A stretch of DNA of 17,500 nucleotides from Prevotellaceae bacterium UBA711 (GCA_002297545.1 DBLZ01000104.1:1-17500), one strand, 5' to 3'. Counted from the first letter of the stretch, positions 1 to 7,913 are shown. Numbers and translations: made by a program. Notes: generated from the sequence alone by a model not told the origin.

Positions 1-393
1 CCTTGAGGACTCTTTTTGTGTGTTTATATTGCTCTCGTGGTCAGTGCCTGTGGCTATATGGGGCCGCTGTTTTTCATGTGCCTACTGACAGTTGGAATGT
101 ACTTGTATATTGGCAAGTATGGTATATAGGTAAGCATGTTTATGGCTGGTCTCATGCTCGTGTGTAAGGTAGTGCGTCTACTGTTGTTGCAGAAATGTCA
201 ACATAACACGTTGGACGATGAGACTAAAGATGCAGAATGGAGTGACCGATTTTGAATATGTTCATCCAATATCAATTGCAGGGTTATGTGGGTTTTGTGT
301 GAATGGGGCGACCTTTCTCTTTGTTATTCGGCTAAATTGCTGTAACTTTGTGGCAAGGAAGAAGAAATACGCCTAATACCTGTATTAAAGAGT
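1..393. other. Gene-free, AT-rich stretch upstream of rfbD
   Basis: No convincing gene was found here. The base composition is AT-richer than in the neighbouring genes. A short hydrophobic reading frame runs from about 7 to a stop at 127-129 on the + strand, but a stop at 4-6 precedes it, so it cannot be the tail of a longer gene. It has only a TTG or a late ATG as a start. A second open frame (3 to about 167) has no recognisable features. The last 75 bases carry the rfbD promoter, listed separately. Confidence 0.5.
320..350 (+). promoter_or_regulatory. Bacteroides-type promoter of the rfbD-luxS operon
   Basis: A TTTG (-33 element) lies at 320-323 and TAACTTTG at 343-350, an exact match to the Bacteroides -7 consensus TAnnTTTG. 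The spacer is 19 bases, within the usual 19-21. Transcription would start a few bases after 350, leaving a short untranslated leader before the ATG at 394. This is the best promoter match seen in the window. Confidence 0.7.
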
Positions 394-1347
394 ATGAACA
401 TTTTGGTGACTGGAGCCAATGGGCAATTAGGGTCGGAGATGCGGTTGTTGGCAGCAGGCTCCGAGGATAAGTATATCTTTACAGACGTCAATACCATAGA
501 TGGGTACGAGACTGTGTTCCTGGATATTACCGATTGCGATGCGGTGAGGAAGATTGTACTTGACGAAGGGATTGATGCCATAGTCAATTGTGCCGCCTGG
601 ACAAATGTGGACGCATGCGAGACGGACCCGGCCTTGGCTTCCTTGGCGGAGAAACTCAATGCGAAAGCTCCAGAGAACCTTGCCTTGGCTATGCGCGAGG
701 TGGATGGCCTGTTGGTGCATATATCCACAGACTATGTCTTTGGCAAGGAACCGTACAATACACCGTGTGGCGAGGATCAGCAAGGCACGCCCACGGGAGT
801 CTACGGCCGTACCAAGAAGGAGGGCGAAGAGCGGATTCTGGCGACAGGATGCAAGCATGTGATAATCCGCACGGCATGGCTTTATTCCGAGTATGGCAAG
901 AATTTCTGCCTCACCATGTTGCGCCTTACTTCTGATCGCCCGACGTTGCAGGTTGTGTGTGACCAGTGTGGCACTCCTACTTACGCCATGGATTTGGCAT
1001 GTGCCATCTGTATTGTGTTGCGTGACTATGCCTGCCATGGACATGGCTCCTCTGCCGTGTACGAAAAGAGCGGCATCTACCATTACTCTAACCTTGGCGT
1101 ATGTTCATGGTACGACTTCGCGCAGATGATTCAAAGCATAGCCAATCAGCTTTGCACGTCTGACACAGGCCTGCGCCATTGCCATGTGCAACCTTGCCGC
1201 AGCAGCCAGTTTCCTTCTCCTGTGCAGCGTCCATCCTACTCCGTCCTTGACAAGAGCAAGATACAGGAAACCTTCGGTATGGACATCCCCTATTGGACAG
1301 ACTCATTGCGCCAATGCCTGCAGAACATCATTGACAATAATAAATGA
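394..1347 (+). CDS. rfbD: dTDP-4-dehydrorhamnose reductase
   Basis: This 317-residue protein is predicted to carry out the last step of dTDP-L-rhamnose synthesis, the NAD(P)H-dependent reduction of dTDP-4-dehydro-L-rhamnose. It is a cytosolic short-chain dehydrogenase (extended type) of the RmlD family. The N-terminal nucleotide-binding motif VTGANGQLG is at about residues 5-13, STDYVFG at 111-117 and the catalytic YGRTK (Tyr137, Lys141) at 137-141. The length is slightly above the usual ~290, and the C-terminal third is richer in cysteine and histidine than is typical. The ATG at 394 directly precedes the nucleotide-binding strand, and a strong promoter lies just upstream. It is followed 6 bases later by luxS, so the two are almost certainly co-transcribed. 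The other dTDP-rhamnose genes (rfbA, B, C) are not in the window. Confidence 0.93.
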   Translation: MNILVTGANGQLGSEMRLLAAGSEDKYIFTDVNTIDGYETVFLDITDCDAVRKIVLDEGIDAIVNCAAWTNVDACETDPALASLAEKLNAKAPENLALAMREVDGLLVHISTDYVFGKEPYNTPCGEDQQGTPTGVYGRTKKEGEERILATGCKHVIIRTAWLYSEYGKNFCLTMLRLTSDRPTLQVVCDQCGTPTYAMDLACAICIVLRDYACHGHGSSAVYEKSGIYHYSNLGVCSWYDFAQMIQSIANQLCTSDTGLRHCHVQPCRSSQFPSPVQRPSYSVLDKSKIQETFGMDIPYWTDSLRQCLQNIIDNNK

Positions 1348-1353
1348 AGCACT

Positions 1354-1869
1354 ATGGATTTGATACCATCATTCCAGGTTGACCACCGCAACCTCATGCC
1401 CGGCATCTACATTTCGCGTCGCGACACAGTCGGTGCAGACACCATTACCACCTATGACATACGCATGACGGCTCCCAACCGCGAGCCCTCCCTGCATGCC
1501 GCCGCCATCCACACGATAGAGCATATCGTGGCCACGTTCCTTCGCAACGACCCGGAGTGGAAGGAACGTATAGTGTATTGGGGACCCATGGGATGTCTCA
1601 CCGGCAATTACCTTATCATGAAGGGCGAGTGGCCGTGCCGGACGGTGCGCGACCTGATGTTGCGTGCTTTTCAATACGTGGTTGATTATACCGGTGAAGT
1701 ACCCGGCACCACCCCCGCTACCTGTGGCAATTACCTGCTCCACGACCTGCCCATGGCTAAATGGGAGGCCGCCCGTTACATCCGCCGCCTCACCGATGAC
1801 TTCCACTGCGAGTATCCTGGCATAGAGCGTCCCGAGGATGCTTCCGGCTTGATGTTCCACGATGCATGA
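1354..1869 (+). CDS. luxS: S-ribosylhomocysteine lyase (LuxS)
   Basis: LuxS cleaves S-ribosylhomocysteine to homocysteine and DPD, the precursor of autoinducer-2, in the activated methyl cycle. The 171-residue protein has the usual family length. The metal-site motif HTIEH is at residues 53-57, and the third metal ligand Cys124 lies in PATCGNYLLHDL. The catalytic cysteine is Cys81 in GPMGCLTGNY. TYDIRMTAPN near residue 33 matches the substrate-binding strand of the family. It starts 6 bases after the rfbD stop and has no promoter of its own in that gap, so it should share the rfbD promoter. The upstream enzyme of the cycle (SAH nucleosidase, pfs) is not in the window. Confidence 0.97.
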   Translation: MDLIPSFQVDHRNLMPGIYISRRDTVGADTITTYDIRMTAPNREPSLHAAAIHTIEHIVATFLRNDPEWKERIVYWGPMGCLTGNYLIMKGEWPCRTVRDLMLRAFQYVVDYTGEVPGTTPATCGNYLLHDLPMAKWEAARYIRRLTDDFHCEYPGIERPEDASGLMFHDA

Positions 1870-2088
1870 GCGCTTGCTGGGTACGTTCCATGTTGGAATG
1901 GTATGCAGTGCGGTACTTGTTTGTCTCTTTCTCCTTTTATATATAAACGCCTGCTCACGGCTCGGTTTTACCCATTATGTGTAAACTGATGCGGTGGCAG
2001 GCTTCTTTTTGTGCATGTACATCTGATAGTATAATTGCATGTAGCATTTTCTTCATACGTATGTCACTGCCGTGAAATACCGGTTGGG
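1870..2088. other. Intergenic region between luxS and the TonB receptor gene
   Basis: There is no gene here. The region is AT-rich near 1920-1955. No clear intrinsic terminator for luxS was found, only short imperfect hairpins such as TTCCA/TGGAA near 1890. It contains ATTATGTGTAAA at 1974-1985, a motif that recurs in two other intergenic regions of the window. The receptor promoter begins at 2089. Confidence 0.5.
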
Positions 2089-2114
2089 TACTTTTGCAGC
2101 GACGAAACAAAAGT
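2089..2114 (+). promoter_or_regulatory. Promoter -7 box and overlapping inverted repeat before the TonB receptor gene
   Basis: TACTTTTG at 2089-2096 fits the Bacteroides -7 consensus TAnnTTTG, 27 bases before the ATG at 2124. No good TTTG -33 element lies 19-21 bases upstream, which suggests that an activator or ECF sigma factor may be needed. An inverted repeat, ACTTTTG (2090-2096) and CAAAAGT (2108-2114) separated by 11 bases, overlaps the -7 box. It could be an operator or an early transcript hairpin. Confidence 0.4.
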
Positions 2115-2123
2115 GAGTAAACG

Positions 2124-4943
2124 ATGAAGACGAAAGTGCTATGTGTTGTCAGCCCTGGTAAGGTATTGCTTGCTGTCATGATGTGTGGATGTGTATGGAC
2201 AGCAAATGCCGGAATAGTAAAAGGTATTGTCAAGGACGGTAAAAGCGAAGAACCGCTGACCGGTGCCACGGTAATGGTGTCGGGGAGCAGCAATGGGACT
2301 ACGGCGGACTTGGACGGAAAGTACCGGCTTGAACTTCCTGATGGCATGTATACTCTGGTTGTCCGTTACATGGGATACCGGACCATGGTCAAGGACTCCG
2401 TGGAGGTCAACGGGAAGGAGGAACTTACGCTGGATTTCCTGATGGAGAGCAATCCGCAGACGTTGGGTGAAGTGGCGGTTACCGCAGCTGCATTGAGGAA
2501 CACGGATGTCGCCCAGGTGCAGGAACAGAAGCGTAGCCTTGTGGTGCAGACCGGAGTATCGGCCCAGCAGATAGCCCGCACGCAGGACAAGGATGCATCT
2601 GAGGTGATACGCCGCGTGCCGGGTGTGTCCATTATAGACGGAAAGTTTGTCATGGTGCGCGGACTGTCGCAGAGATACAACAATGTATGGCTCAACGGAG
2701 GTGCCGTACCCAGTTCCGAAGCCGATTCGCGGGCGTTCTCGTTCGACATGCTGCCCAGTTCCCAACTGGACAATATGGTCATAGTCAAAAGTCCTGCACC
2801 GGAATATCCGGCCGACTTTACCGGAGGCTTTATCCTTGTCAACACCAAGGAACTTCCCGACAGCAACGGATTGGACATTTCCGTGGGTATGGGAATCAAC
2901 GACCGCACGCACTTCCGTCCCTTCATCGCCTCGCAGGGTTGCGGTGTCGACTGGCTGGGCTTTGGCAGCGGTTGGCGCTCCCTTGCTGCAGGGATGAAAG
3001 GTCCGTTGCATGTGTATCCCGGATATGAGGGCGGAGGCACCCCGCGCCTTGATGTGCTGGGCAACGGGCTGAACAACGACTGGACATTGCGTTCCACCCA
3101 TCCTGTGGGCGACATTAAACTGAACGTGAGCTACAACCACACGTGGAGAACGGATGGAGGGCAGGCATACGGCCTGCTGTCAGCCCTGAACTACTCCAAC
3201 TCCTATAAGACCATGCTTGACATGGAAAACTCGCTGTATGGCCCTTATGACACATCGAATGACAAACCGGTGGCCCTGCGCAAGGCAACGGACAATCAAT
3301 ATGCCAACGATGTGCGCCTCGGGGCCATGCTTAACTTTTCATTCCGTCCGCAAGACGACCGTCACTATTTCGAATGGAAAAACATCTTCAACCAGATAGC
3401 CAAGGACCGTTATTCCGAACGCACGGGGTTCAATGCGCAGCCGGACAGCATCAACAACATGGAGTACTACTACTCTTCGCGCACTACCTACAACACCCAA
3501 ATTACGGGGCGACATACGTTTGCCGATGACCGTGTGGACTGGAGTGTGGGCTATGCTTACGCCAACCGCAACCTGCCCGACCGCCGACTCATAGAACGCA
3601 CCGACCGTACGGGACAGAGGATGGGCATATACAGGATAAGCCGTGAATTTACCGAGCTTGACGAGCACATCGCCTCTGCCTCCGCCAACTATCGGAAAGA
3701 TTTTCACTTCGGCACACTCGAGCCGGTCCTGAAGGCCGGTGCATACGCCGAGCACCGCACGCGCTCCTATCATGCAAGGCAGTTCCAGTATGGTTGGCAG
3801 CCAGACAACACATTGCCTGAAGGCTTCCTCTTTTCTGACGACATACCCGGAGACGTGCTCACTGCCTCCAATTACGGTCCCGACAAGCTCTATCTTTATG
3901 AAGAGGTCAACTTCCTCAACAATTACGAGGGTTCCCAGACCCAGCTTGCCGGATACGTGGGCATGAATCTGCCTGTGGGCGCTTTGAGCATTTATGTCGG
4001 TGCACGCTACGAATACAATCGCCAGGTACTATGGATGAACACCCGCCAGTATGAGGAGAGCCTTCAGAGCACCACTTACGATGGCAATGACATCTTTCCC
4101 TCGCTCAATATGGCCTACAGGTTCAACGACAGGCACCAGTTGCGCGTTGCCTACGGCAGGTCGGTCAATAGGCCCGAGTTCAGGGAACTGTCCACTTCCG
4201 TGTACTACGACTTCGAATTGGGCAGCAACGTCATGGGCAACTACAACCTGAAGCCTGCACACATAGACAACGTAGATCTGCGATATGAATGGTACCCGTC
4301 TGCCGGGGAACAAATCTCCGTAGCTTTCTTCTACAAGCACTTCCGCAACCCTATAGAATGGACCTATACCGTGGCCGGAGGCACCGACCTTGTCTACTCG
4401 TTCATGAACGCCCGTGGCGCGGACAACTACGGGCTGGAGTTGGACATACGCAAGAACCTGGACTTCATGGGCCTGAAGAACTTCTCGCTCTCCTTCAACG
4501 GCGCATGGATAAAAAGCAAGGTGCAATTCGCACCGGGGACAAACAACATAGACCGCCCCATGCAGGGCCAGTCGCCTTACCTTGTCAATACGGGTGTTTT
4601 CTATAACAACACGAAACGCGGTTGGACGGCCGCCGTGCTCTATAACCGTATCGGCCGCCGCATCATAGGCGTGGGCAACCGCTATGGCACCGGTGCGGAC
4701 GGTTCCGCACGCAACATACCCAATTCCTACGAGATGCCGCGCAACAGCATCGACCTCTCCATAGGCAAGAAGATAGGGAAGTGGGAACTGAAAGCCACCG
4801 TGAGGGACGTGCTGGCCGAACGTTGCATCTACAAGCAATTCGAGAATGTTACCATAGACGGCCGTCCGCGCACCATCGAGGAGGTAACACGCAGCTACCG
4901 TCCCGGACGCACGTTTAACTTGGCCATAGGCTATAACTTTTAA
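2124..4943 (+). CDS. TonB-dependent outer-membrane receptor with N-terminal CarboxypepD_reg-like domain
   Basis: This 939-residue protein is predicted to be an outer-membrane beta-barrel transporter energised by TonB. A Sec signal peptide spans about residues 1-29 (cleavage after ANA). An Ig-like carboxypeptidase-regulatory domain follows at about 30-110 (GIVKGIVKDGKSEEPLTGATV). A linker with LGEVAVTAA comes next, then the plug domain at about 128-245 (ASEVIRRVPGV, VMVRGLSQRYNNVWLNG, PEYPADFTGGF). The rest is a barrel rich in aromatic strand ends that closes with TFNLAIGYNF, the terminal Phe being typical of outer-membrane proteins. The layout is that of the general Bacteroidetes receptor/OMP_b-brl group rather than a canonical SusC, and no susD follows. 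The next gene starts 32 bases after the double stop and is probably co-transcribed. The substrate is unknown. Confidence 0.88.
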   Translation: MKTKVLCVVSPGKVLLAVMMCGCVWTANAGIVKGIVKDGKSEEPLTGATVMVSGSSNGTTADLDGKYRLELPDGMYTLVVRYMGYRTMVKDSVEVNGKEELTLDFLMESNPQTLGEVAVTAAALRNTDVAQVQEQKRSLVVQTGVSAQQIARTQDKDASEVIRRVPGVSIIDGKFVMVRGLSQRYNNVWLNGGAVPSSEADSRAFSFDMLPSSQLDNMVIVKSPAPEYPADFTGGFILVNTKELPDSNGLDISVGMGINDRTHFRPFIASQGCGVDWLGFGSGWRSLAAGMKGPLHVYPGYEGGGTPRLDVLGNGLNNDWTLRSTHPVGDIKLNVSYNHTWRTDGGQAYGLLSALNYSNSYKTMLDMENSLYGPYDTSNDKPVALRKATDNQYANDVRLGAMLNFSFRPQDDRHYFEWKNIFNQIAKDRYSERTGFNAQPDSINNMEYYYSSRTTYNTQITGRHTFADDRVDWSVGYAYANRNLPDRRLIERTDRTGQRMGIYRISREFTELDEHIASASANYRKDFHFGTLEPVLKAGAYAEHRTRSYHARQFQYGWQPDNTLPEGFLFSDDIPGDVLTASNYGPDKLYLYEEVNFLNNYEGSQTQLAGYVGMNLPVGALSIYVGARYEYNRQVLWMNTRQYEESLQSTTYDGNDIFPSLNMAYRFNDRHQLRVAYGRSVNRPEFRELSTSVYYDFELGSNVMGNYNLKPAHIDNVDLRYEWYPSAGEQISVAFFYKHFRNPIEWTYTVAGGTDLVYSFMNARGADNYGLELDIRKNLDFMGLKNFSLSFNGAWIKSKVQFAPGTNNIDRPMQGQSPYLVNTGVFYNNTKRGWTAAVLYNRIGRRIIGVGNRYGTGADGSARNIPNSYEMPRNSIDLSIGKKIGKWELKATVRDVLAERCIYKQFENVTIDGRPRTIEEVTRSYRPGRTFNLAIGYNF

Positions 4944-4975
4944 TAATCAATCTTCTAATCAAACGCAAGAAAGTT

Positions 4976-6454
4976 ATGAAAAGCGAACTGAAGAATCTGT
5001 GTCAGTCACTCGTGGCATGCGCCACCGTGGCATTTGTAATGGGAGCCTGCACATCGGACGACAGTCCTGCCGCACCCGATGTGGACAATCCCGATGTAGT
5101 CTACCAAGGCAACGTTGCCTACAGCCGCGGCATCCTGTTCAACGGCACTGACTTGGGCAATGGCACACAAAACTTCCATTTCACCGGCGATGTCACTCTG
5201 GAGAAGGGGACTTACATGCTGAAAGGATGGGTCTACGTGGATGCCGGGGCAAGGCTGCGCATTCCTGCCGGCACGGTCATCAAGGGTGACAAGCAGACGA
5301 TGGCCTCGCTGATTGTGGAGCCGGGAGGTTATGTTGAGATGGCCGGGACAAAGGACGCCCCCATCGTGATGACCTCGGCCCAGCCTGCCGGGCAACGCCG
5401 TCCGGGTGACTGGGGCGGGCTGATTGTATGCGGCAAGGCGCGCAACAACCAGGGCACCCAACAGATAGAGGGCGGTCCCACCACCATACACGGTGGCGAC
5501 AACGATACCGACAATTCCGGCATCTACCGCTACGTACGTGTGGAGTTTGCCGGATACCCCTTCGACACGGACAAGGAAATCAACGGCATCACGTTCGGTT
5601 CCGTCGGCAGCGGGACAACCGTAGACCACCTTCAGGTGTCCTATTCCAACGATGACTCCTATGAATGGTTCGGAGGTGCGGTGAACTGCCAATACCTGGT
5701 GGCATACAAGGGATGGGACGACGAGTTCGACACTGACAACGGATTCAGCGGCACCGTACAGTACGCCCTTTCCATCCGCGACCCGCGCATTGCGGACACT
5801 TCGCAGAGCAACGGTTTCGAAAGCGACAACAATGCCGGAGGCGCCGAGACGGCACCCTTCACCTCGGCCACGTTCAAGAACGTCACGTTCATAGGACCGC
5901 GCACAGCCAAAAACTCTGATTTCGTCAACACTCCCGCCTACATAACCGCAGGCAGCGTGTTTCCCGGCAACGGCTCCAAACTGGGTCTGTTCCAGTCTGC
6001 CATGCACATCCGCAGGAGCAGCAAGCTCAATGCCGCTAACGTCCTGGCAGTGGGTTGGCCCATAGGTCTCATCGTGGATGGCGAAAAGGGCAATACGGTG
6101 CAATATGCACGGGATGGCGGCTTCTTCCTGAAGAACATCATTTTTGCCGGCATGGACGTCATAGGTACCGACAAGAACAAGGAGTACGAGGATTATCTCT
6201 ACGACTATGCAACGGGTACGCAAGACCGCAGCAAGGTGTCCTACTCGCATACATTCTTCTTCAGCGAGCCATCCAACAGGGAGATGGACGAGGCCGACCT
6301 GAAGCTTGCCGACCCCGCAGGGACAGGGCAGGATTACTGTCCGTCGGAAATGCTTCCGGATGGTAATGGCGGATACATCGGGGCATTCCGCGATGCGAGC
6401 GACAACTGGCTGGAGGGATGGACCAACTTCGATCCCCAGAACACGGTCTACTGA
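4976..6454 (+). CDS. Surface lipoprotein with beta-helix-like repeats, partner of the TonB receptor
   Basis: This 492-residue protein begins with a lipoprotein signal whose lipobox is MGAC, with Cys25 as the predicted lipidated residue. The mature start CTSDDS carries acidic residues right after the cysteine, as in the Bacteroidetes signal that sends lipoproteins to the cell surface. Residues ~75-155 show short strands with regular glycines (GARLRIPAGTVIKGD, SLIVEPGGYVEMAGTKDAPI, GDWGGLIVCGKA), typical of right-handed parallel beta-helix proteins. Asp/Asn-rich loops (GWDDEFDTDNGFSG ~246-259; SNGFESDNN ~278-286) might bind metal. The C-terminus has YIGAFRDASDNWLEGWTNFDP split across ~467-487. 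I do not recognise a characterised member. Its place behind the receptor suggests a substrate-capturing role similar to SusD, but no SusD-type helical repeats are visible. No catalytic motif was identified. Confidence 0.75.
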   Translation: MKSELKNLCQSLVACATVAFVMGACTSDDSPAAPDVDNPDVVYQGNVAYSRGILFNGTDLGNGTQNFHFTGDVTLEKGTYMLKGWVYVDAGARLRIPAGTVIKGDKQTMASLIVEPGGYVEMAGTKDAPIVMTSAQPAGQRRPGDWGGLIVCGKARNNQGTQQIEGGPTTIHGGDNDTDNSGIYRYVRVEFAGYPFDTDKEINGITFGSVGSGTTVDHLQVSYSNDDSYEWFGGAVNCQYLVAYKGWDDEFDTDNGFSGTVQYALSIRDPRIADTSQSNGFESDNNAGGAETAPFTSATFKNVTFIGPRTAKNSDFVNTPAYITAGSVFPGNGSKLGLFQSAMHIRRSSKLNAANVLAVGWPIGLIVDGEKGNTVQYARDGGFFLKNIIFAGMDVIGTDKNKEYEDYLYDYATGTQDRSKVSYSHTFFFSEPSNREMDEADLKLADPAGTGQDYCPSEMLPDGNGGYIGAFRDASDNWLEGWTNFDPQNTVY

Positions 6455-6491
6455 CCCGTAGGCAAGCACATCGTGGGCCTATGGTATTACT

Positions 6492-6531
6492 GCAGGTCCT
6501 GTAAACCAACAATACGGTTTACGGGACCTGC
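6492..6531 (+). terminator. Strong hairpin, probable terminator of the receptor-lipoprotein unit
   Basis: GCAGGTCCTGTAAACC (6492-6507) pairs with GGTTTACGGGACCTGC (6516-6531) over 16 positions with a single G-U pair and an 8-base loop. It begins 37 bases after the lipoprotein stop codon. The following TTCGCCGTCTGTTCTCC is only moderately T-rich, so this is not a textbook intrinsic terminator, but the position fits the end of the unit. Confidence 0.65.
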
Positions 6532-6567
6532 TTCGCCGTCTGTTCTCCTCCGCTTAATGCTCCAGTC

Positions 6568-6589
6568 CCTGTATGGTGCTACATACAGG
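6568..6589. repeat. Perfect 8-base inverted repeat
   Basis: CCTGTATG (6568-6575) and CATACAGG (6582-6589) are perfect reverse complements separated by GTGCTA. The repeat lies between the terminator hairpin and the regulator gene. It could be a protein-binding site or a second small hairpin; nothing in the sequence decides between these. Confidence 0.4.
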
Positions 6590-6706
6590 CCGTAGCTGAC
6601 TGTGTGTTTCGGGAACCCCGATTTGCCACCGCCATTGTCACGTGTGTCTACGACAAGAGCCTAAGGTTGCTCAGGAGTGATGGCCTTGCGGCTGTGGGCG
6701 TATGCT

Positions 6707-6722
6707 ACGTAACGGTTTACGT
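6707..6722. promoter_or_regulatory. Operator-like palindrome, candidate LacI-family binding site
   Basis: ACGTAACGGTTTACGT has 6-base arms (ACGTAA / TTACGT) around CGGT. It lies 87 bases before the regulator ATG at 6809, where an autoregulatory operator would be expected. LacI-family operators are palindromes of about this size. The centre is not the symmetric CG usual for the family, so the match is imperfect. The ten-base core ACGGTTTACG also occurs in the upstream hairpin at 6514-6523. Confidence 0.35.
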
Positions 6723-6808
6723 GGCTTTTTGCCCAATGACGTGTGCATGTTTGCCTGAAAATGCCGTTCTTTGCAGTACGAAACCGGCAAGATAGCCCCA
6801 CAACAGCA

Positions 6809-7888
6809 ATGGAACAAAAGAAGCATACATCGTTGAAGGACCTCGCCGCTGTGCTGGGAGTGTCCGTCCCCACGGTATCCAGAGCCCTGAAGGACAGCGC
6901 GGAGATAAGCCCCGAACTGTGTGCCAAGGCCAAGCAGCTGGCCAAGGAGATGAACTATCGTCCCAATCCCTTTGCCATGAGCCTGCGCAACAATGCCACA
7001 CGCATCATCGGGGTGATAGTCCCGGACATCGTCACCCACTTCTTTGCCTCCATACTGAGCGGCATAGAGGATATGGCCGTGGCAAACGGCTATTTTGTCA
7101 TCATCACCACATCGCACGAGTCCTTCGAACACGAGAAGCGCAACCTGGAGAACCTGGCCAGCATGCGTGTGGAGGGCATCATCGCCTGCCTGTCGCAGGA
7201 GACTACCGACTTCCGGCATCTCACATCCCTGGCCGACATAAACATGCCCATAGTGCTCTTCGACCGTATATGCCTGCCCGAGGTCTTCTCCACGGTGGTG
7301 GCCGACGGTGAGATGTCGGCACGGAGGGCCACCCTGCATCTGCTGGACAACGGGTGCCGGCGGATAGCCTTCATCGGGGGCGCCAACCACCTGGAGATAG
7401 TCAAGCGCAGGAAACGCGGCTACCTGGAAGCCTTGCGCGAGCGCGGCATACCCATAGAACGGGAACTGGTAGTGTGCCGCAGGATAGGCTACGAGGAGGG
7501 GAAGGCTGCCACGGAAATGCTGCTTGCACTCCCAAACCCGCCTGACGCCATTCTGGCCATGAACGACACACTGGCCTTTGCGGCCATGGAGGTGATAAAG
7601 GAGCATGGGCTGCGCATACCGCAGGACATGTCCATCATAGGGTACACCGACGAGCGGCATGCCAACTACGTGGAACCCAAGCTCTCCTCCGTCTGCCACC
7701 AGACCTACCGCATGGGCGAGACTGCCTGCCGCTTGCTGATAGAGCAAATCAAGGGTGACAGGACCGTGAAGCAGGTTGTCATCCCCACACACCTGCAGAT
7801 AAGGGAGAGCTGCCGGCACGGTGGACGGCCGGCACACGATGCCGGCGGTGTCCGGCATGCCGGGGATGGAGGGGACTCGCTTGCATGA
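6809..7888 (+). CDS. LacI-family transcriptional regulator
   Basis: This 359-residue DNA-binding protein should control neighbouring sugar-use genes. The N-terminal helix-turn-helix is textbook (SLKDLAAVLGVSVPTVSRAL, residues ~8-27), followed by the hinge region (NYRPNPFAMSLRNNATRIIGVIVPD, split ~49-73). The periplasmic-binding-protein-like ligand domain spans about 65-335, with VEGIIACLS, IPQDMSIIGYTD and the C-terminal LLIEQI. I chose the ATG at 6809 over the in-frame ATG at 6743 because MEQKKHTSLKDL matches the usual LacI start and the extra 22 residues look non-coding. The last ~24 residues (after LQIRESC) extend beyond the usual end, are rich in Gly, His and Ala and coincide with a GC-rich hairpin. 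The hydrolase-like gene follows 25 bases later, making it a likely target. Confidence 0.9.
   Translation: MEQKKHTSLKDLAAVLGVSVPTVSRALKDSAEISPELCAKAKQLAKEMNYRPNPFAMSLRNNATRIIGVIVPDIVTHFFASILSGIEDMAVANGYFVIITTSHESFEHEKRNLENLASMRVEGIIACLSQETTDFRHLTSLADINMPIVLFDRICLPEVFSTVVADGEMSARRATLHLLDNGCRRIAFIGGANHLEIVKRRKRGYLEALRERGIPIERELVVCRRIGYEEGKAATEMLLALPNPPDAILAMNDTLAFAAMEVIKEHGLRIPQDMSIIGYTDERHANYVEPKLSSVCHQTYRMGETACRLLIEQIKGDRTVKQVVIPTHLQIRESCRHGGRPAHDAGGVRHAGDGGDSLA
7839..7858. repeat. GC-rich hairpin in the 3' end of the regulator gene
   Basis: ATGCCGG (7839-7845) and CCGGCAT (7852-7858) form a perfect 7-base stem with a 6-base loop, inside a stretch where GCCGG recurs several times. It lies in the atypical C-terminal tail of the LacI-type protein, about 55 bases before the next start codon. 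It could reduce read-through or translation between the two genes. Confidence 0.4.
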
Positions 7889-7913
7889 CAATATAGTATA
7901 TATATAGGAAAAT

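Larger units (their letters stand above)
6455..6808. promoter_or_regulatory. 354-base control region before the LacI-type regulator gene
   Basis: No convincing gene was found. A GTG-started frame at 6604-6795 has no recognisable features. The region holds, in order, the terminator-like hairpin at 6492-6531, an inverted repeat at 6568-6589 and an operator-like palindrome at 6707-6722, each listed separately. No clean TTTG / TAnnTTTG promoter pair was found for the downstream gene; the closest is GTTCTTTG at 6766-6773, with the wrong spacing to the TTTG at 6750. Confidence 0.5.

Noticed and set aside
7..129. A short hydrophobic frame that could be a membrane peptide or the tail of an upstream gene
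   Set aside because: A stop at 4-6 excludes a tail. As an independent gene it has only a TTG or late ATG start and no supporting signals.
4976..6454. SusD identity for the lipoprotein following the TonB receptor
   Set aside because: No SusD-type helical repeats or motifs are seen. The glycine-spaced strands suggest a beta-helix instead.
5006..6469. A 487-codon open frame on the - strand opposite the lipoprotein gene
   Set aside because: No recognisable domain or start context, and its composition is typical of an antisense frame. The + strand lipoprotein is well supported.
6604..6795. A small 63-codon gene in the control region before the LacI-type gene
   Set aside because: It has a GTG start, no recognisable features and overlaps the candidate operator.
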